Assembly (NCBI GenBank): GCA_017506865.1 | Contig: JAFCMP010000046.1 | Location: 1,116,001-1,180,000, forward strand | From: Tribonema minus | Taxonomy: Eukaryota; Sar; Xanthophyceae; Tribonematales; Tribonemataceae | Length of the DNA stretch: 64,000 nt | Direction of reading: 5' to 3' | Part shown: piece by piece, positions 23,561 through 36,300 of the stretch | How the letters are laid out: every line of letters begins with the position of its first letter | Position numbering within the stretch: position 1 is the stretch's first letter | Position numbers and translations under genes: made by a program | The notes under the pieces: generated by a model | Database searches by the model: none | The model's input: only the letters and a program-made list of their open reading frames with translations | Told to the model about the DNA's origin: nothing

Positions 23561-25451
23561 TTCTTCAGTTCCAAGCCTAAGTAGACAGGGGACAGAAGGG
23601 GGAGGGGGGGGCTAAGCATGACAGCGGCCTGGCTTGCTGGCATGTGCCGATACGTGCAGTGAACGCAAGCATCTAGAATTTTGATTGTACTTCAGAGGCT
23701 TAATGGCAGCCCCCCCCCCCCCCCCCCCCCCCTCCAGAGTCACTCTTTTATGAAGTAGGTCGTAACTCGCTGTTAAATGCTGCTTGTGCCACAAGCGCAG
23801 CGCAGCGAGCACGGCTGCTGACTGGTCATAAGCTCATGCGTGGACAGTGTTGCTTATAAGTCCTGGGTGAAGGCGGCGTTATAGCCTGTTGGCGACTTGG
23901 TTTGCCCATTAGAGCAGTGCGCCCCAGTTGCAACTCTGGCTGATGTCGTTTTGACCATTTATTTGCTTCTTTTCTATTATCACTGGCGGCAGCGATACAT
24001 CATTGCTCAGGAAGGTGGGCCCTGCGCCAACCCTACTACTGCTGCAGACTTATGAGGCAGAGTAGTCTGCAGAAGCGCTCTGCTCACGACCACAGTCATG
24101 CTGCTGGCGGGCAGTGTAATGTAGATCAGGTTAATTGACCCACTGCTGTCGCTGCAAAGACACCTATAGAAATTTTAAAACTCTCATGCTGTGCAGTGCT
24201 CACCTTCACATTATGTTGCCACGTCTACATGCACGATATATGCTTGTCACTTATGATATGCGTGGCATGTGTCCATGAGCACCATAGGTCCACATTGACC
24301 ATATACGTATTCAGTAGTGTAACCACAAACGCTCATGAAGCTGTCTACCGGCCTCCCTATGTCATGGCGCAATGCTTTGTACCTTGCACTGGTGTTGACA
24401 AAGCACGATTGTTTGCACGTTGTGCTCGTGCTGACTAAGCACAGACGCACAAACTAATTCTGTGGTGAATGACATTGATAACTTATTTAATGACACGCTT
24501 CAGAGAGCTACACTTAACGCAAACATGTACCACCTACTCTTCTGAAGTATGACTGGCAACAGAGGCTATGCACATACTTGACAGCCATTGAACGACAAGC
24601 ATTTTTGTGATGCAGACATTCCATGAGCATTGTCTCACCAGAACGCTGATCCCAGAAGCAGATGCTATACAGCACATGCATACTTCTACACGGAACTGAG
24701 AGGTCCATGAACAAACAGACCTTGAAACAAGACGGAAGAAACAGCCATAACTCCACATGATCTGTGGAATCCGTTCATGGCAACTCGTGCTTGTTGCCAA
24801 AGCGAGCCCGAATCCCAGCTACCATCATTGCTTTTGGTACAGCTCCTTTCATTTGCTGCTCTACTTCTCAAATGAAAATTTTCAACTGCTTCTGCGTGCA
24901 GCACGCCCTGATCAGTGGCAGCTGGTCACACAATGCTTGCAGATAGAATTTCACAATGTTTTCTTTGCAGCTCCACTGTGGCCAGCATGCACACCACTAG
25001 CATGCGCAGCTAGCGATACATGCCTCTCTTTTGCAGCTCTGCCAAGGTGCTGGTCATCAAGCATTGCTTGAGCCTTCGCGGGTGTGTGCTGCTCGTGAAT
25101 GTCACTCAAACGCGCCTGAGCAGAGCTTGCTGCCACGTCTCCAGCTGGCTACCGGACGGGAACCCCTGTGCTGGGGCAAGCCTGGCAAACGCATTGCACG
25201 CTTCCAGAGGCATCTGATCGGCAGTCATGCGGAGTCAGCTACGTCGCGTGCAAACTCAGTTTGCGATGCACCAGTGCAATTGCAAGGCACCACCCGCTGG
25301 CATGCGCGCAAGCAGCACCCCCCCCCCCCCCTCCCGCTTCCCCGTCATGCCAGGTCTCAGTGCTCAATGCCCCTGCCGCCCCCCCTTATCAGGTGTGCGC
25401 GTCAGCGCTCCATTGCAACCCCCCTGCGAGCGCTGAGCACTGCTGCATGTC
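23561..25451. other. Convergent intergenic region
   Basis: Between the 3' ends of the cupredoxin and coiled-coil genes. I see no gene. It contains a pure C run at 23710-23732 and short open frames without similarity. Confidence 0.5.
23710..23732 (+). repeat. 23-bp poly-C tract
   Basis: Uninterrupted cytosines downstream of the cupredoxin stop codon; the true length may vary between reads. Confidence 0.95.
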
Positions 25452-28400
25452 TCACAGGAAGTCGTCGTCATCTGCGAATGCAGGGGCCGCCGGCCTGCGC
25501 ACCACAGCGGACCGCGGGTCTGGCGTGTAGTCAAACTCGTCATTTCCAAAGCCGCCATACTCGCCGTTGTCGCCACCGCGCTGCGGGGTCTTCCCATTCC
25601 CCTGCCTCCCCCTGTTGTCCCCCTGGCCAGCCCCCCCGCTGCCTCTCGGCACGTACCCCAGATACCCCCCCCTGTCGCTCCCAAAGCTCGCTGCGCCCCC
25701 GCCCCCCTGCTGCGCGCCATACGCCTGGCGTCCGCTGCCGCTGCCTCCCACATTTGAGCGCTGCTGCTGTTGCGGTGCGTTGCGCCCGCGCTGGCTCTGC
25801 GTGTCAGGCGTCACCATACCATGCCCCTGCATGCTGCTGCTGGGACCGCCGCCAGTGCCACCGCGGCCTCCGCCAGTGCTGCCGCCGCCGCGGGCGTATC
25901 CACTGCTGCCGCCACTGCCAACTGTGTAGTTACTGCCGCTCTTGCCAGCGCTGCTGCTGCTGCCTCCACCGCCGTAGCCGCCACGCGGCGCGTCATAGAC
26001 AGCGTTTGAGTAGGGGTTGTCGGCTGCAGCGCTGTTGCTGCGTGCCGGTCCTGCGCTCCTTCCAGATGGCCCAGAGCCGTGCAGCAGCTGCAGGCCCTGG
26101 GGCTGTGGAAGGTTGGGCAAGTGTGTGCGCAGACATGAGCTCTGGGTCCTCATGTTCTCATGATATGTCTGGCATTGGTGGCGCATACCCTAGCAGTTGC
26201 CGATCTTGTGTTCACGCCCGTGCAGCGGGTGTACACACGCAGCTTGAGAAATGCAAGCAGTTGAAACATACACAAAGTACGAGCGCAAGCATCACTTTGA
26301 CGACACTACTACGAACTACACTGATGCAGCCATCCATCACAGCGTTGTGCTAGCGGTTCTTGCTCCACACAGAATTGCTCGTTGTCATGTCATGAAATGG
26401 CAATGTCGTTCTCTTGTTGGTCACATCGTGCACATCCACAGTGACCAGAGGCTTGTGGTAATGCTCGTCTTTCGTGAAGCCATCATCAGCCTCTTGTTGC
26501 TGTTGCAATGCCCCTGCTCCTCATGCAACACACACCCTAAAAGCCTCACTACTGTGACATGAGCAACTACATATGCAACCACATGTACATACATACCTGC
26601 ATGGGCCTCCCCCTGGCTGTCGAGAACGCCCCCCGCTGCCGCTCCATCTCCGGCGATGGCGATCGCACGCGCTTGGCACCCCCGCCCCCCGCCTGCCACA
26701 ATGACCCCCCGCCCCTGCCACCACCGCTGCCGTTGCTCGGGGACCGCCGCTGCGATGAGCCTCTGGAAGCGTGGCTAAGGGAGTCAGCATCTCTCGATGG
26801 TGGAGCGTTGCCGCGGCCCCCCCTGCCCCTCCCCCTGCCGCGCGCAGTGCTGCCGCCGCGCACTGGAGTCGGGGCAGCCGCACGGTGCGAGGGGGACGGA
26901 CCGTCGCCATAGTCGAAACCGCCTGTGACCAGAGGGGGTGTATGTATGCATTCTGTTGTCACTTGATGCCTGTGCTCAAATGGCAGTTTGCCAGGCAGAG
27001 TGTGCACAAGTTGAAACTGGTGAGTTGCTGCCCACATGTGACGGCACTGTAGAGACCATCGGATTGTCCATATGGATATGTAAAGCTCACAACTCGCACG
27101 AACGGCTCAGTCAATAAAGTGCAAAAGTCAGAAGGCAAACACACGCGACCACAGATTAATGGACAAGCTAGTGCAATGCTGTTACTGGCGGTCGCCACTG
27201 ACACCTGTTTGAACCCAGCACCACTGGAACTGCCTGCTAGCACATGAGGACTAAGACTTGTCCTCAGGGAAGAATCTTGCAAGTTGAAACTGAAATGAGG
27301 GCTGGTACTTCATTCACACAGGCATTCGAAACATGGCACCCACGAGAGAATAGTGCACAGCTTCATTGCACCTTTCAAGAGCATAATCCATTGCCTGATG
27401 CCAGTGACATACACTCGACCAATATGTGAACAAGACCACAATGCCTATGCACGCTGAGCCAACGATGGCATACGATGGCATACAACTCAGCATTCACCAT
27501 TCAAAGGCTAAAAACACGGTGCGTACCTTGGTCCATCTGCTGCTGCTGCTGCTGCCTCGCTGTCTCCCCCTTCCGTGACTCACGGCTCAGCACGCGCACC
27601 TCATTCTGCAAATCGGAGGCAGTTTGCACGCCCTTGTGTATAACATGTCACCTAGAGCTCTACGATCTTTTGATTCGTTTTCGTACAGTATATAATGCTG
27701 CCCGTAACAGGCGCAACTGAGAGATGGCACATGAACGGTCCGGCCCGTACTCAAGAGCGCTCTGCATCGTGCCAAAATTGCTCATTTGTGTATGTAGTTG
27801 AAGCATTCTGGACCAGCAGTACATACCGCAGCCTTGACTATGACGCTGCACTGCAGCCTGTAGGATTACTGATGGCAAAGTATGGGCTGACGTTGTGTGC
27901 TTCATGAATGGCGCTATTAAGGTACAGTAGTCATTGAGGACTTGCATGCATATGGACATACTGTTCGACACGGGTAGATGAAATTTGGACTGCTAAGCGT
28001 ACAGCATGCTGCAATCCACTTGTGCAAGCCACGAATGTCCTTCACAGTATTGAAAACAACGCACTGCGCACTGCTCATTACGTAATATGTCATCCCTGTC
28101 CATGGATAATTATGAGCACCTGTGAATGTGTGAGTCACTGCACTGCACCTGCATCACGCTGTTCTTCTTCCGCAGCCCATCCGCTATGGCCAGAATCTCC
28201 TCGAGCGTCTCCGCCGCCTGTGTAGGGGCATCACAAGGCGTCAAAAGTCAAGTCTTCAGCAAGAACTACAACAATTCTTCGTTTATGTCTTGAAGCCATG
28301 GTTTCATGGTCACAAACAACACCACTGTTGGGTGCACTGTGCAGGTGCTGCTGCCAGTAGCCAATCGGCAACAGCAAACTCAATGACGGTACTTGCAGAT

Positions 28401-30012
28401 GTCAGGTACTGCGCCATGTTTTGCAAATCTACCATTGGGAGCTTGCATATGACATCACCTGTGCGGTCTCTGCCTCTATCGTAGCCAGCTCCTCACGGCG
28501 TGCCATGTTCGCTTCCTCCTGCGCACGCAGTGCAGACACAAAAATAGAGACATCCAGATTTGAACGAAAAATCGATGAAAAGCAACGTGAGATACTGTGT
28601 TTGAGGAGCGCCGTTTCATGAGGCTCTCAACAACAAGAAATTGGTACATGTTTGAGATCATGCAAGCAACAGCGGCACAACCATGTGTGTCCTAACTCTA
28701 ACCCTAACCCTAATCCTAACCCTAAGCATTTATGACTCGTCCCCTGAAGGCTTGAAGAAAAGGCAGAGTATGCTGCAAGCTTTGGTTACGACAAGCACAT
28801 CCAGGTGCATCACTTGCTGTGTGTCGGTACTGTTTGCGCAACATCAGGACGGCCTGCTTCCCCCACAGCTGCTTGTCGTGCCTCGCAAAGCAAGCGCTGC
28901 TGGCATATGTACTGATCAGGTATGCTGCGCAGCTAGTTCTGACGGCATATTGACCAGTTTCCAGAAGGCTATATATGGTCATGAGCGCTGACCTGCTTGG
29001 CTGCATCCGCTTCCACCTTCTGCACCTCGCCCCTCTTGCACTCTATCTGGGCAAGCACCGCATCGCGCTGGCGCTGGAGAGACGCCACCTGTCCGCCGCC
29101 AAAGCACCGGGTCAGTTATGTTGGATTTTTATCTCTGGTGATCTGCCAGCTTCAACGCTGTTGTTATGTAGTCACTATCGAAACAGGCTATTGGAATTGG
29201 ACACAAGCCATGCGCGCTGCTGTTCATGTTGCAGGCGGCCGGCCGAGAGGCCAAATTGATATGTGATGCGTCATAATCGATACCTGCCTGCAGCACTGCT
29301 TGAGAAGGCATTCACGCGAGTCTTGTGCCCAGATCATCAAGCAGATGTTCCTTGCCAAGACAAGCAGAGACTCATCGGCGAAGAAGACCATCACCACATG
29401 ATCACTCACCTGTTCTTCTGCCCTCTCAGCGGCACGGCGGGCAAAGTCCACATCGCCTCGCTTCGATGCCACGCGCTGGTGCAGCTGCAGCACGCGCCGC
29501 GTCGCCTCCTCGCAGGTAGCTCTGAACCCCTCTCCCTCGGCCAAGAACTGGCCGAATGCAGCAGAGAGAGAACTGATGTCTCCCTGAGCATCCTGGTGCA
29601 TGCGGCTCAGCCTGCAGAAAAAAGTCATTTGAGGCAGTTGGTGAGGTCGACGCTGAGCTATGCATTTCAACGGGCACACACCAATGCATTCGCCCTTTGA
29701 TCTGGGATGCACACGCCAAACATGCGCACTTCCCAAATTGACACATGAGGACTGCGCCACTTACTTGAGCGCCAGCGCTCTGCAGCGGGTTTCTGCAGCC
29801 TCCTTTCCAGCGGCTGCCTCAGCTCTGGACGCCGCCAGCTTCTCCCTTCGAGCATGCAGCTCAGCTTCAGAAGTGGTAAATCTCTCCTTCAGCATCTTGA
29901 TCCTGGAACGCAGGTCTCGGTTTTCGGCCTTGCGAGTGGTGACCGCGGCGTTGGCTGCATCCGCTGCCTCCCGCAGCTTGTCCAGCACATCTGCGACCTC
30001 CTGCGTCGCCAT
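25452..30012 (-). CDS. Coiled-coil protein with RG/Gly-rich tail
   Basis: Eight exons with fully consistent phases, 576 residues: 29765-30012, 29410-29611, 28993-29088, 28459-28518, 28149-28217, 27527-27605, 26597-26922, 25452-26102. Residues 1 to about 245 are almost continuous coiled coil, for example MATQEVADVLDKLREAAD, SLQRQRDAVLAQIECKRGEV and ETLEEILAIADGLRKK, ending in a polyglutamine run before MDQ. Residues 250-576 are low-complexity Gly/Ser/Arg sequence with ARGRGRGRGGRG, and the protein closes with AFADDDDFL. The tail resembles RNA-binding or condensate-forming RGG proteins, and the coil implies oligomers. I do not recognise the family. It is divergent from the 2-oxoglutarate dehydrogenase gene, with 335 bp between starts. 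Confidence 0.8.
27647..27682 (+). repeat. Dispersed 36-bp repeat, copy 1
   Basis: GTCACCTAGAGCTCTACGAT followed by CTTTTGATTCGTTTTC, in an intron of the coiled-coil gene. Related copies are at 37333, 47021 and 52112. Confidence 0.75.
28690..28726 (-). repeat. Interstitial telomeric repeat (CCCTAA strand)
   Basis: About six CCTAAC units with a few changes, in an intron of the coiled-coil gene. Confidence 0.93.
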
Positions 30013-30347
30013 CAATACCAAGAAGACGGTGTTCAACTTCAATAGCTAAAAGCTGCAAGGGCCCGGCGTTGCGTTGTTGCCACAGCAGGCCACAGGTCTC
30101 AATGAGGGCAAGGCCTGAGAGCTCTGCACTCGGAAAGCGTCGTGTGCAGCGGGGAGGCGCGTGCGAATGTTTTTGAATTTTTTGCGTGAAATCTGGAAGG
30201 CCAGACCCACTTTTAATAACCTGATATGATCTTCCTCGGAAGTAGGCATCTCGAGGTGTGTGTGTGGAAGGCAGTGGGGAGAGGAGTGTTTTATCCAGCT
30301 ATTACGTTACAGCGGAAGAAGCTGGAGGAAGGAGGAGTGGTGCTGCT
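30013..30347. promoter_or_regulatory. Shared upstream region of coiled-coil and OGDH genes
   Basis: 335 bp between divergent start codons. It must hold both promoters and leaders. A TTTTTGAATTTTTTG stretch near 30171-30185 is the only clearly AT-rich part; the last 100 bp before the OGDH ATG are purine-rich (GGAAGAAGCTGGAGGAAGG). Confidence 0.5.
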
Positions 30348-33300
30348 ATGTCTCGCCAGGTGCTGGCTGCGGCCAAGGGATGGGGTGCCATGGGTGAGTT
30401 GCATCTGCAGTTGAAATTGTTATCGATTGCTTGTAGACGCTGGTGTCGCCACTGAGAGGGGAAGAGCCCACGAAGCAACGAATGCAGGCGACCACTTCAT
30501 TCCGTCTTGCCGGTTCCAAGGCACCATCTGCGTGATGAGTGGATCATCGTTCCGACGCGTTCAATTCGTGGGTGGGCGAGCGGCGCCTGCTGCTCACTCT
30601 TCTGGGACTGGCTTATAGCACACTTACTAATCTCGATAAAATCTATAATGATACGTCAACAGTATAAAAAATACTGTCATTATAGTGCAGGCCCGCTAAT
30701 CCTTGTGAGTCAACCAATGCATTGCTTGCGCCTTCAGGATCGCTGGATCTTTTTGTGTGTCACTTGTCAACATCCCCGCTCTTGCTGCACTATGCGGCTG
30801 GAGCTCGCTGATGACTCTATTTGTGGATGAAAACTATTTGGCGGACCTGGACATTGGCTCACAGCTTATCTCAGATGTGGAATGCATGAATTGCTGAGCC
30901 TCTAGGCAGCATTGATGGAAAGGCCAGACGAAAAAGCGTTGCAAGAACAGGATACAGGATTAATATCAGCTCGTTCAAGTGCTGTTGAAGTTGACAGAAA
31001 GTACCAGTTATGCATCTGAGGCTTTGGTGTTGGCCAGCTGGACTTCACTGCCTCTTGTGCACTGTGCGGCAGGCTGAAGTGCCGTGCAGTGCTATGCATC
31101 TGCTGCTCAGTAGTGCCTGCCTGCGCAATTATTGACTGGCACGTACAGGCTTCTCGTGGGCTTTCTACGCATGTATTTGTTGTTTTGTGCACCATTTCAT
31201 GCACCAAAGCCCCTCTCCAGCACGCATGCTGCGAGAGGAACCGCACGACCATGTTTTGGGTGTCTGAGATCTAGGTTCAATTCGGCTCAGGCTCGTTTCA
31301 GCTCGACAAAACTTTGTTGTGCTATGTGAGGTTCTTGGTGGACGCTGATCCACGTGCAACCTTCAGTTGGTTGGCCTCCTTGAGCTACACAGACACCGCA
31401 GTGCTGCCAACTTGCTGCCAATCGCTCAGTGTGACTCCGTAAGCGGGATGCTGTTACCTGACCAGCGTTGAAGTGGTGCCAAGAGTGTTTGACTGTCAGG
31501 CTACTTTGGGAGGCTGTCTTGTAGCAGTACTTGAAGTTGAATTTTCTGGTAGTACGTGGCTTTCGCTTACGTTGAAATTGGCCTGCAAGAATTGATTTCC
31601 ATCGTCATACATTAGTATGGGGCACCGCATCTATGGCAGACGCGTCGACCAGAGTCAGATGTACTGCTGAGTGCAAACGGGCTCGCTTCGCGGCCCTCAA
31701 ACCCAAAGTTAAAATGCGGATTTGTGCCCCCAGGTCTCGCTTTGCCATTGCATAACACCACCAGGGCTGCACACACTCGTGCTAAAGTATTATTTGAGCA
31801 CATGGCTTCCACTTGTGTTTGTTACCTGTGCAGGCGCCCGCTGCGGCACGCGGTTCCAGCCCAGTGGCGTCGCTGCTGCGCGCCTGAAGGCTTCCAGGCG
31901 CTGGCTCAGCGCTCAGCCTTCCGACCAGGATACATTTATGCAGGTACGCCTGTTACTGTAAGGTTGGCAGTTACAAAATGATGCGATAGCGTCCGATCAG
32001 GATACATTTATGCAGGTATGCCTGTTACTGTTGGGTTGGCAGTTACAGGATGACCCGAGAGCGTCGATGGCGGCACGGGCATAGCACCAAATGTGCTTGC
32101 AGCGCGAAGTGCGTCGACTGAGTACGCTGATGCTAGCAGCAGCTACACGCCAGCGCCAGGCTTATGAAATGGCAACTCCATGCACAGCTTGCACACACAG
32201 CTATCACTATCATGGCTTACACTACGGCATCCACCGTTGCTGACAGTGTCCGCGTTGGGTACAGGTCAATCTATCATCAAGCCCTCTTTAGATCAAAACG
32301 TACGAATGCGTGCATGCCATGCTCATCAACATGCAAACACTCGGCAGCTACTCTGAAGCGGCCTTGCCTCGCCATTGAGCTTGGAGGGCGGCCAGTACGT
32401 GACGCACAACTTGAGCTGAGCGCTGCTGCAGCAGGAGGAACAGCAAATGAGCGTGTCAAATGGGCAGTGTGAACCTGCAAATAGTGGTACACCGCGCGCA
32501 AATTGCGAAGGAGTGATCAGTATCTTGCGATTGTCTTGCGGCATACGTCACATTATGAATTGTACACTCCATTGCACTGCACGTGTGCAGTGTTTTTGGT
32601 TATATTCTGCAAGAATTTGTGCTACAATTTCGGGACTGTAATGCGAGTTGTTTCGCCCACCCATATTCGCTGCCATCACTCCTCTGGGCTCTCCTCACAG
32701 GGTCCCAATAGCATTTACGTGGAGAGCATGTACTCCGCCTGGAAGTCGGACCCTAGCAGCGTCCACAAGAGCTGGGACGCCTACTTCAAGAGCATTGACA
32801 AGGGCCAGGTGGCATCGCAGGGGGCGTTTGTGGCACCGCCCAGAGTCTTGGAGGTGTGTGTTCCCCAGTATCTGCGTAGCTTGGTGGTTCGGGCCGACGT
32901 AGTGACGTACATGCACAGATCACGTGTGAGTCACCGTTGAAATACTGCAGCAGGCTGATGGTGGAACGTGACTGCTCTTGAGTGATGTACCAGTATCAAG
33001 TAGTGAGCTGTCTGCACATGCGCTGTTGATAATTCAGTCAGGTTCATCCAGTCAGGTTTGCTTCAGCTTATCAATGGCGAAGTATGTCATCAATTGTATG
33101 TCGCTGGCAGCATATCCCTGTCATTCATTGCAGTTACTGTCGGCATAACCTGCTGACCTTGTGGTCGCAGGCACTGCATTTGCAAGATCTGATGTATGCT
33201 AGTGCGCCGCCCAACATAAGGGATCAATGCCTACAGTCACACAGGAGTAAAGCTCTGGTCATGGTGCCATGTCTGCACCTAGTTTGCCCTCATGGTGCAT

Positions 33301-36300
33301 ATTCATTCCTTTGTGCATGAAAGCAGGTGCCCACGTAATACCTACAGTCTCGCATTTGACTACGGCTCTGCCACAGTCTCATCATGTTTGCCCTCATGGT
33401 CTCATGGTTTACGTTCATTCATCAGTTCAGTAATTCATCCTTTCATTCATTCATTCATGAATGCAGGTGCCAACGGCTCACACGGCAGCTGCCCCCAGTG
33501 GCACCCCACAGACAGTTTCGGACTCCTTGGGGCTGTCATACCTCATACGAGCCTATCAGGTGATGCCCTGATACGTACAGGCCTGTGCTTTTCTGGGGTG
33601 GTGCTGTTGTTTTTCCCGGGTCCAAGGGCAGTCGTTTTCTGCCATTTCAAGTGGTGTATCAGATCGGCACCAGTGGCACGTTTGCATTTAGCGTAGCAGT
33701 TTCCAGCAATATTGAAGGACTGCCGCCATATTGAAGGGTTAGAGTGCTTTCGGGATTGATTACACTTATGAGGCGTAAACGCATCATGCGCAAGCACCTC
33801 AAGCTTGACATGTTTGCCTGTGTACAAGTGTCAACTATTTGAGGCAGTTGTTGATTGCATATCTGCTGCAGTTTGACACCACGTTTTTATACTACGGATT
33901 TTGAAGAAATGGCAAATTTAGACGTTTCTTCAAACATAGATGAAATTGAAGCAATCAATGAAGAATTTCGTGTTGATTATAATCAACATCATTTTATCCG
34001 AGAGTGCATGGTCATGCCCCAATCTTGAACTGGGGGCTTCACATATTTGTCAAATCTATTCTGATTGCCACATTTCCCACTTGGTGCAGGTGCGCGGTCA
34101 TGAGGCGGCCAAGCTGGATCCCCTCGGACTGCACGGCTGGCGCCCTCAGGCAAGTCTAGTTTTAGGGTCACATTTAACTTAAGTGTAACCCTCAAACGAT
34201 GATCTGTCCCTAGCAACATCTGTGACACCCTGATGCACCAGAGGCAGCGCTGACATTTGCGCATGTTCCCTGTCGGCAGTACACTGTCAGCAGGTGTGTT
34301 TTGCTGATTGTTCAGTAGGAGCACACAGTAGGAGCACACGAGTGCAATGTGGCGGCATCTGCTTGCTGGCATCATGCAGAAATGCCGTCCAAATTCTGCT
34401 TTACGCACTGCAAATGATAAGCGTTCAGCTGGGTGCGTCGCACGCACCAGTGTCCTGTTCGGAAAACACACAACAATATTTCATGCAAGAGCGATTCACG
34501 TCCTTCACGCTAGAAATTAAGAAAGACTTTTCAAAGTTTCATCTTTAGTCTAGTGGATCAAGAATTAGAATAGCATTAACTTTGTGGTTGCTTGCCAAAC
34601 TTAATCAAAACCATTTACAAATGTCTGTTTTAGTTTTCTATTTGCTTGTTTTTTTTGTTCGTTACTCGGTAAAATCTATATTATTGTAAAGTACAAAACT
34701 GTTGTCGTACGCACGTGTGAGGTGCTTCACATGTGAGGTCCTCAACCGTAGACGGATTTTCCTACCCTGCATATACGTATTAATGCAGTAGCTGATGCAA
34801 TTTCTTGAGGGCTACTTCAGCGCCGCACATGATGATCTCCTCTTATGACGGTCCCCTCACTGTCATCCACCTGCACACACGCACACATAAATGCCACTGG
34901 TCTATGCACTGCCTGTATGTACGGCTACTTCAGCGCCATACATGATGATAGGCTTCACAGTCAAGGAAGCCGGACAGTTAATGACCAACCACGATTCAGT
35001 CATCTTTGTGTTATTCTTAATGCAATTACTTGTAAACACCCCGTTTTTTTCTATGGAGCTCAAGCAGAACTGAAAGAGACGCCTCAACCCAACTGGTCTC
35101 CTCTTATGGTGGTCCCCTCACTGTCATCTGTTACCATTGGCGCCGCTGCAGGCGCCCCCTCCTGAGCTGGACCCCAAGTTCCATGGATTTGAACAAGGCG
35201 ACATGGACAGGGTGCTGAACCTCATGGTGAGCTACACCTGCGCGTCGAGAGTCTGTGCTCTCACAACCTTGGTTTTTTATCGGATGGCGTGAGGTGTATC
35301 TTTGCGTACGCGTTGCGTGTTGACATTGTGTTTTGTTGCGAGCATAGCATTTGCGCTCACATGATGCTCATCCTCAGCAGAGCGCGCCGATGTTGAAGTT
35401 GTGGAATGATGGATTGCGCGTCATTGTCTTGAGTGGCATGTCAAGCAGCAGCACTCTTTTGATATGTTCCGGCAACACCGCTCAGTAATGCTGAAGTTGA
35501 AGTTTTTGATTGCTTCCCGTACGTGATCACTATTTGCGATGAAACCTGCAGGGACGGAGCAGCGGTGGTATGGTCGGTTACCTGGAGGAGCTAACACAGG
35601 CGCCCAGGTCTGCATTGCTCATGATACTTCAAGTCCTCACTGTTGGTGGCACTAGTATGTCAAGTGATGCCACGCGCGAGCCATGTGCATTGGAATGACA
35701 GTTTGCCCATGCTCTCATTGCTTGCTCGCATTGCTCATGATTGTCGTGCTTTGTGCGGCTGTTGAAATATTGACAGCATGTGCGCTCGGTCACACCACGC
35801 CTGTACGTGTTTGCGTGCCGCCGTTGCGTGGCAAAGCACCACCTCTCTATCAAAATGCACGCATTCTCCTGTGTAGTGTGCCTGTACTGCAACTTCCACC
35901 AACAACGCTCCTGTGTATGTCTGCTGAGCGCTGCTGCAGGGTGACGCTCCGGCAGGTGGTAGCGCGGCTGGAGCAGACCTACTGCAACACGCTGGGCGTG
36001 GAGTACATGCACATGCGCAGCAGGGAGAAGTGCAACTGGATTCGTAGAAAGGTGCGCGCTGATGCTGAGGGTGCACAAGTCGACATTGCCGAGTGCACTG
36101 TTGCACGTACACATGTACGTGGGATTGCCTCTCAAACTAGACATCACTTGCAAAAACCACTGCATGCTGAGGTATGCTCTGGTCACTGTAGTGAGCCAAT
36201 GAAATGCTGGCCACTCACAAAAATGTTATGCACATGAGCCAGCTGCTGTCCAAATCTTACACACAGAGCACAACCTCCATTGCGACAAACACAACATGTA

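Noticed and set aside
25031-26353. 440-residue open frame on the plus strand
   Set aside because: It is antisense to the Gly/Ser-rich last exons of the coiled-coil gene; GC-rich low-complexity sequence lacks stops on both strands, and its translation is Pro/Cys/Arg noise.
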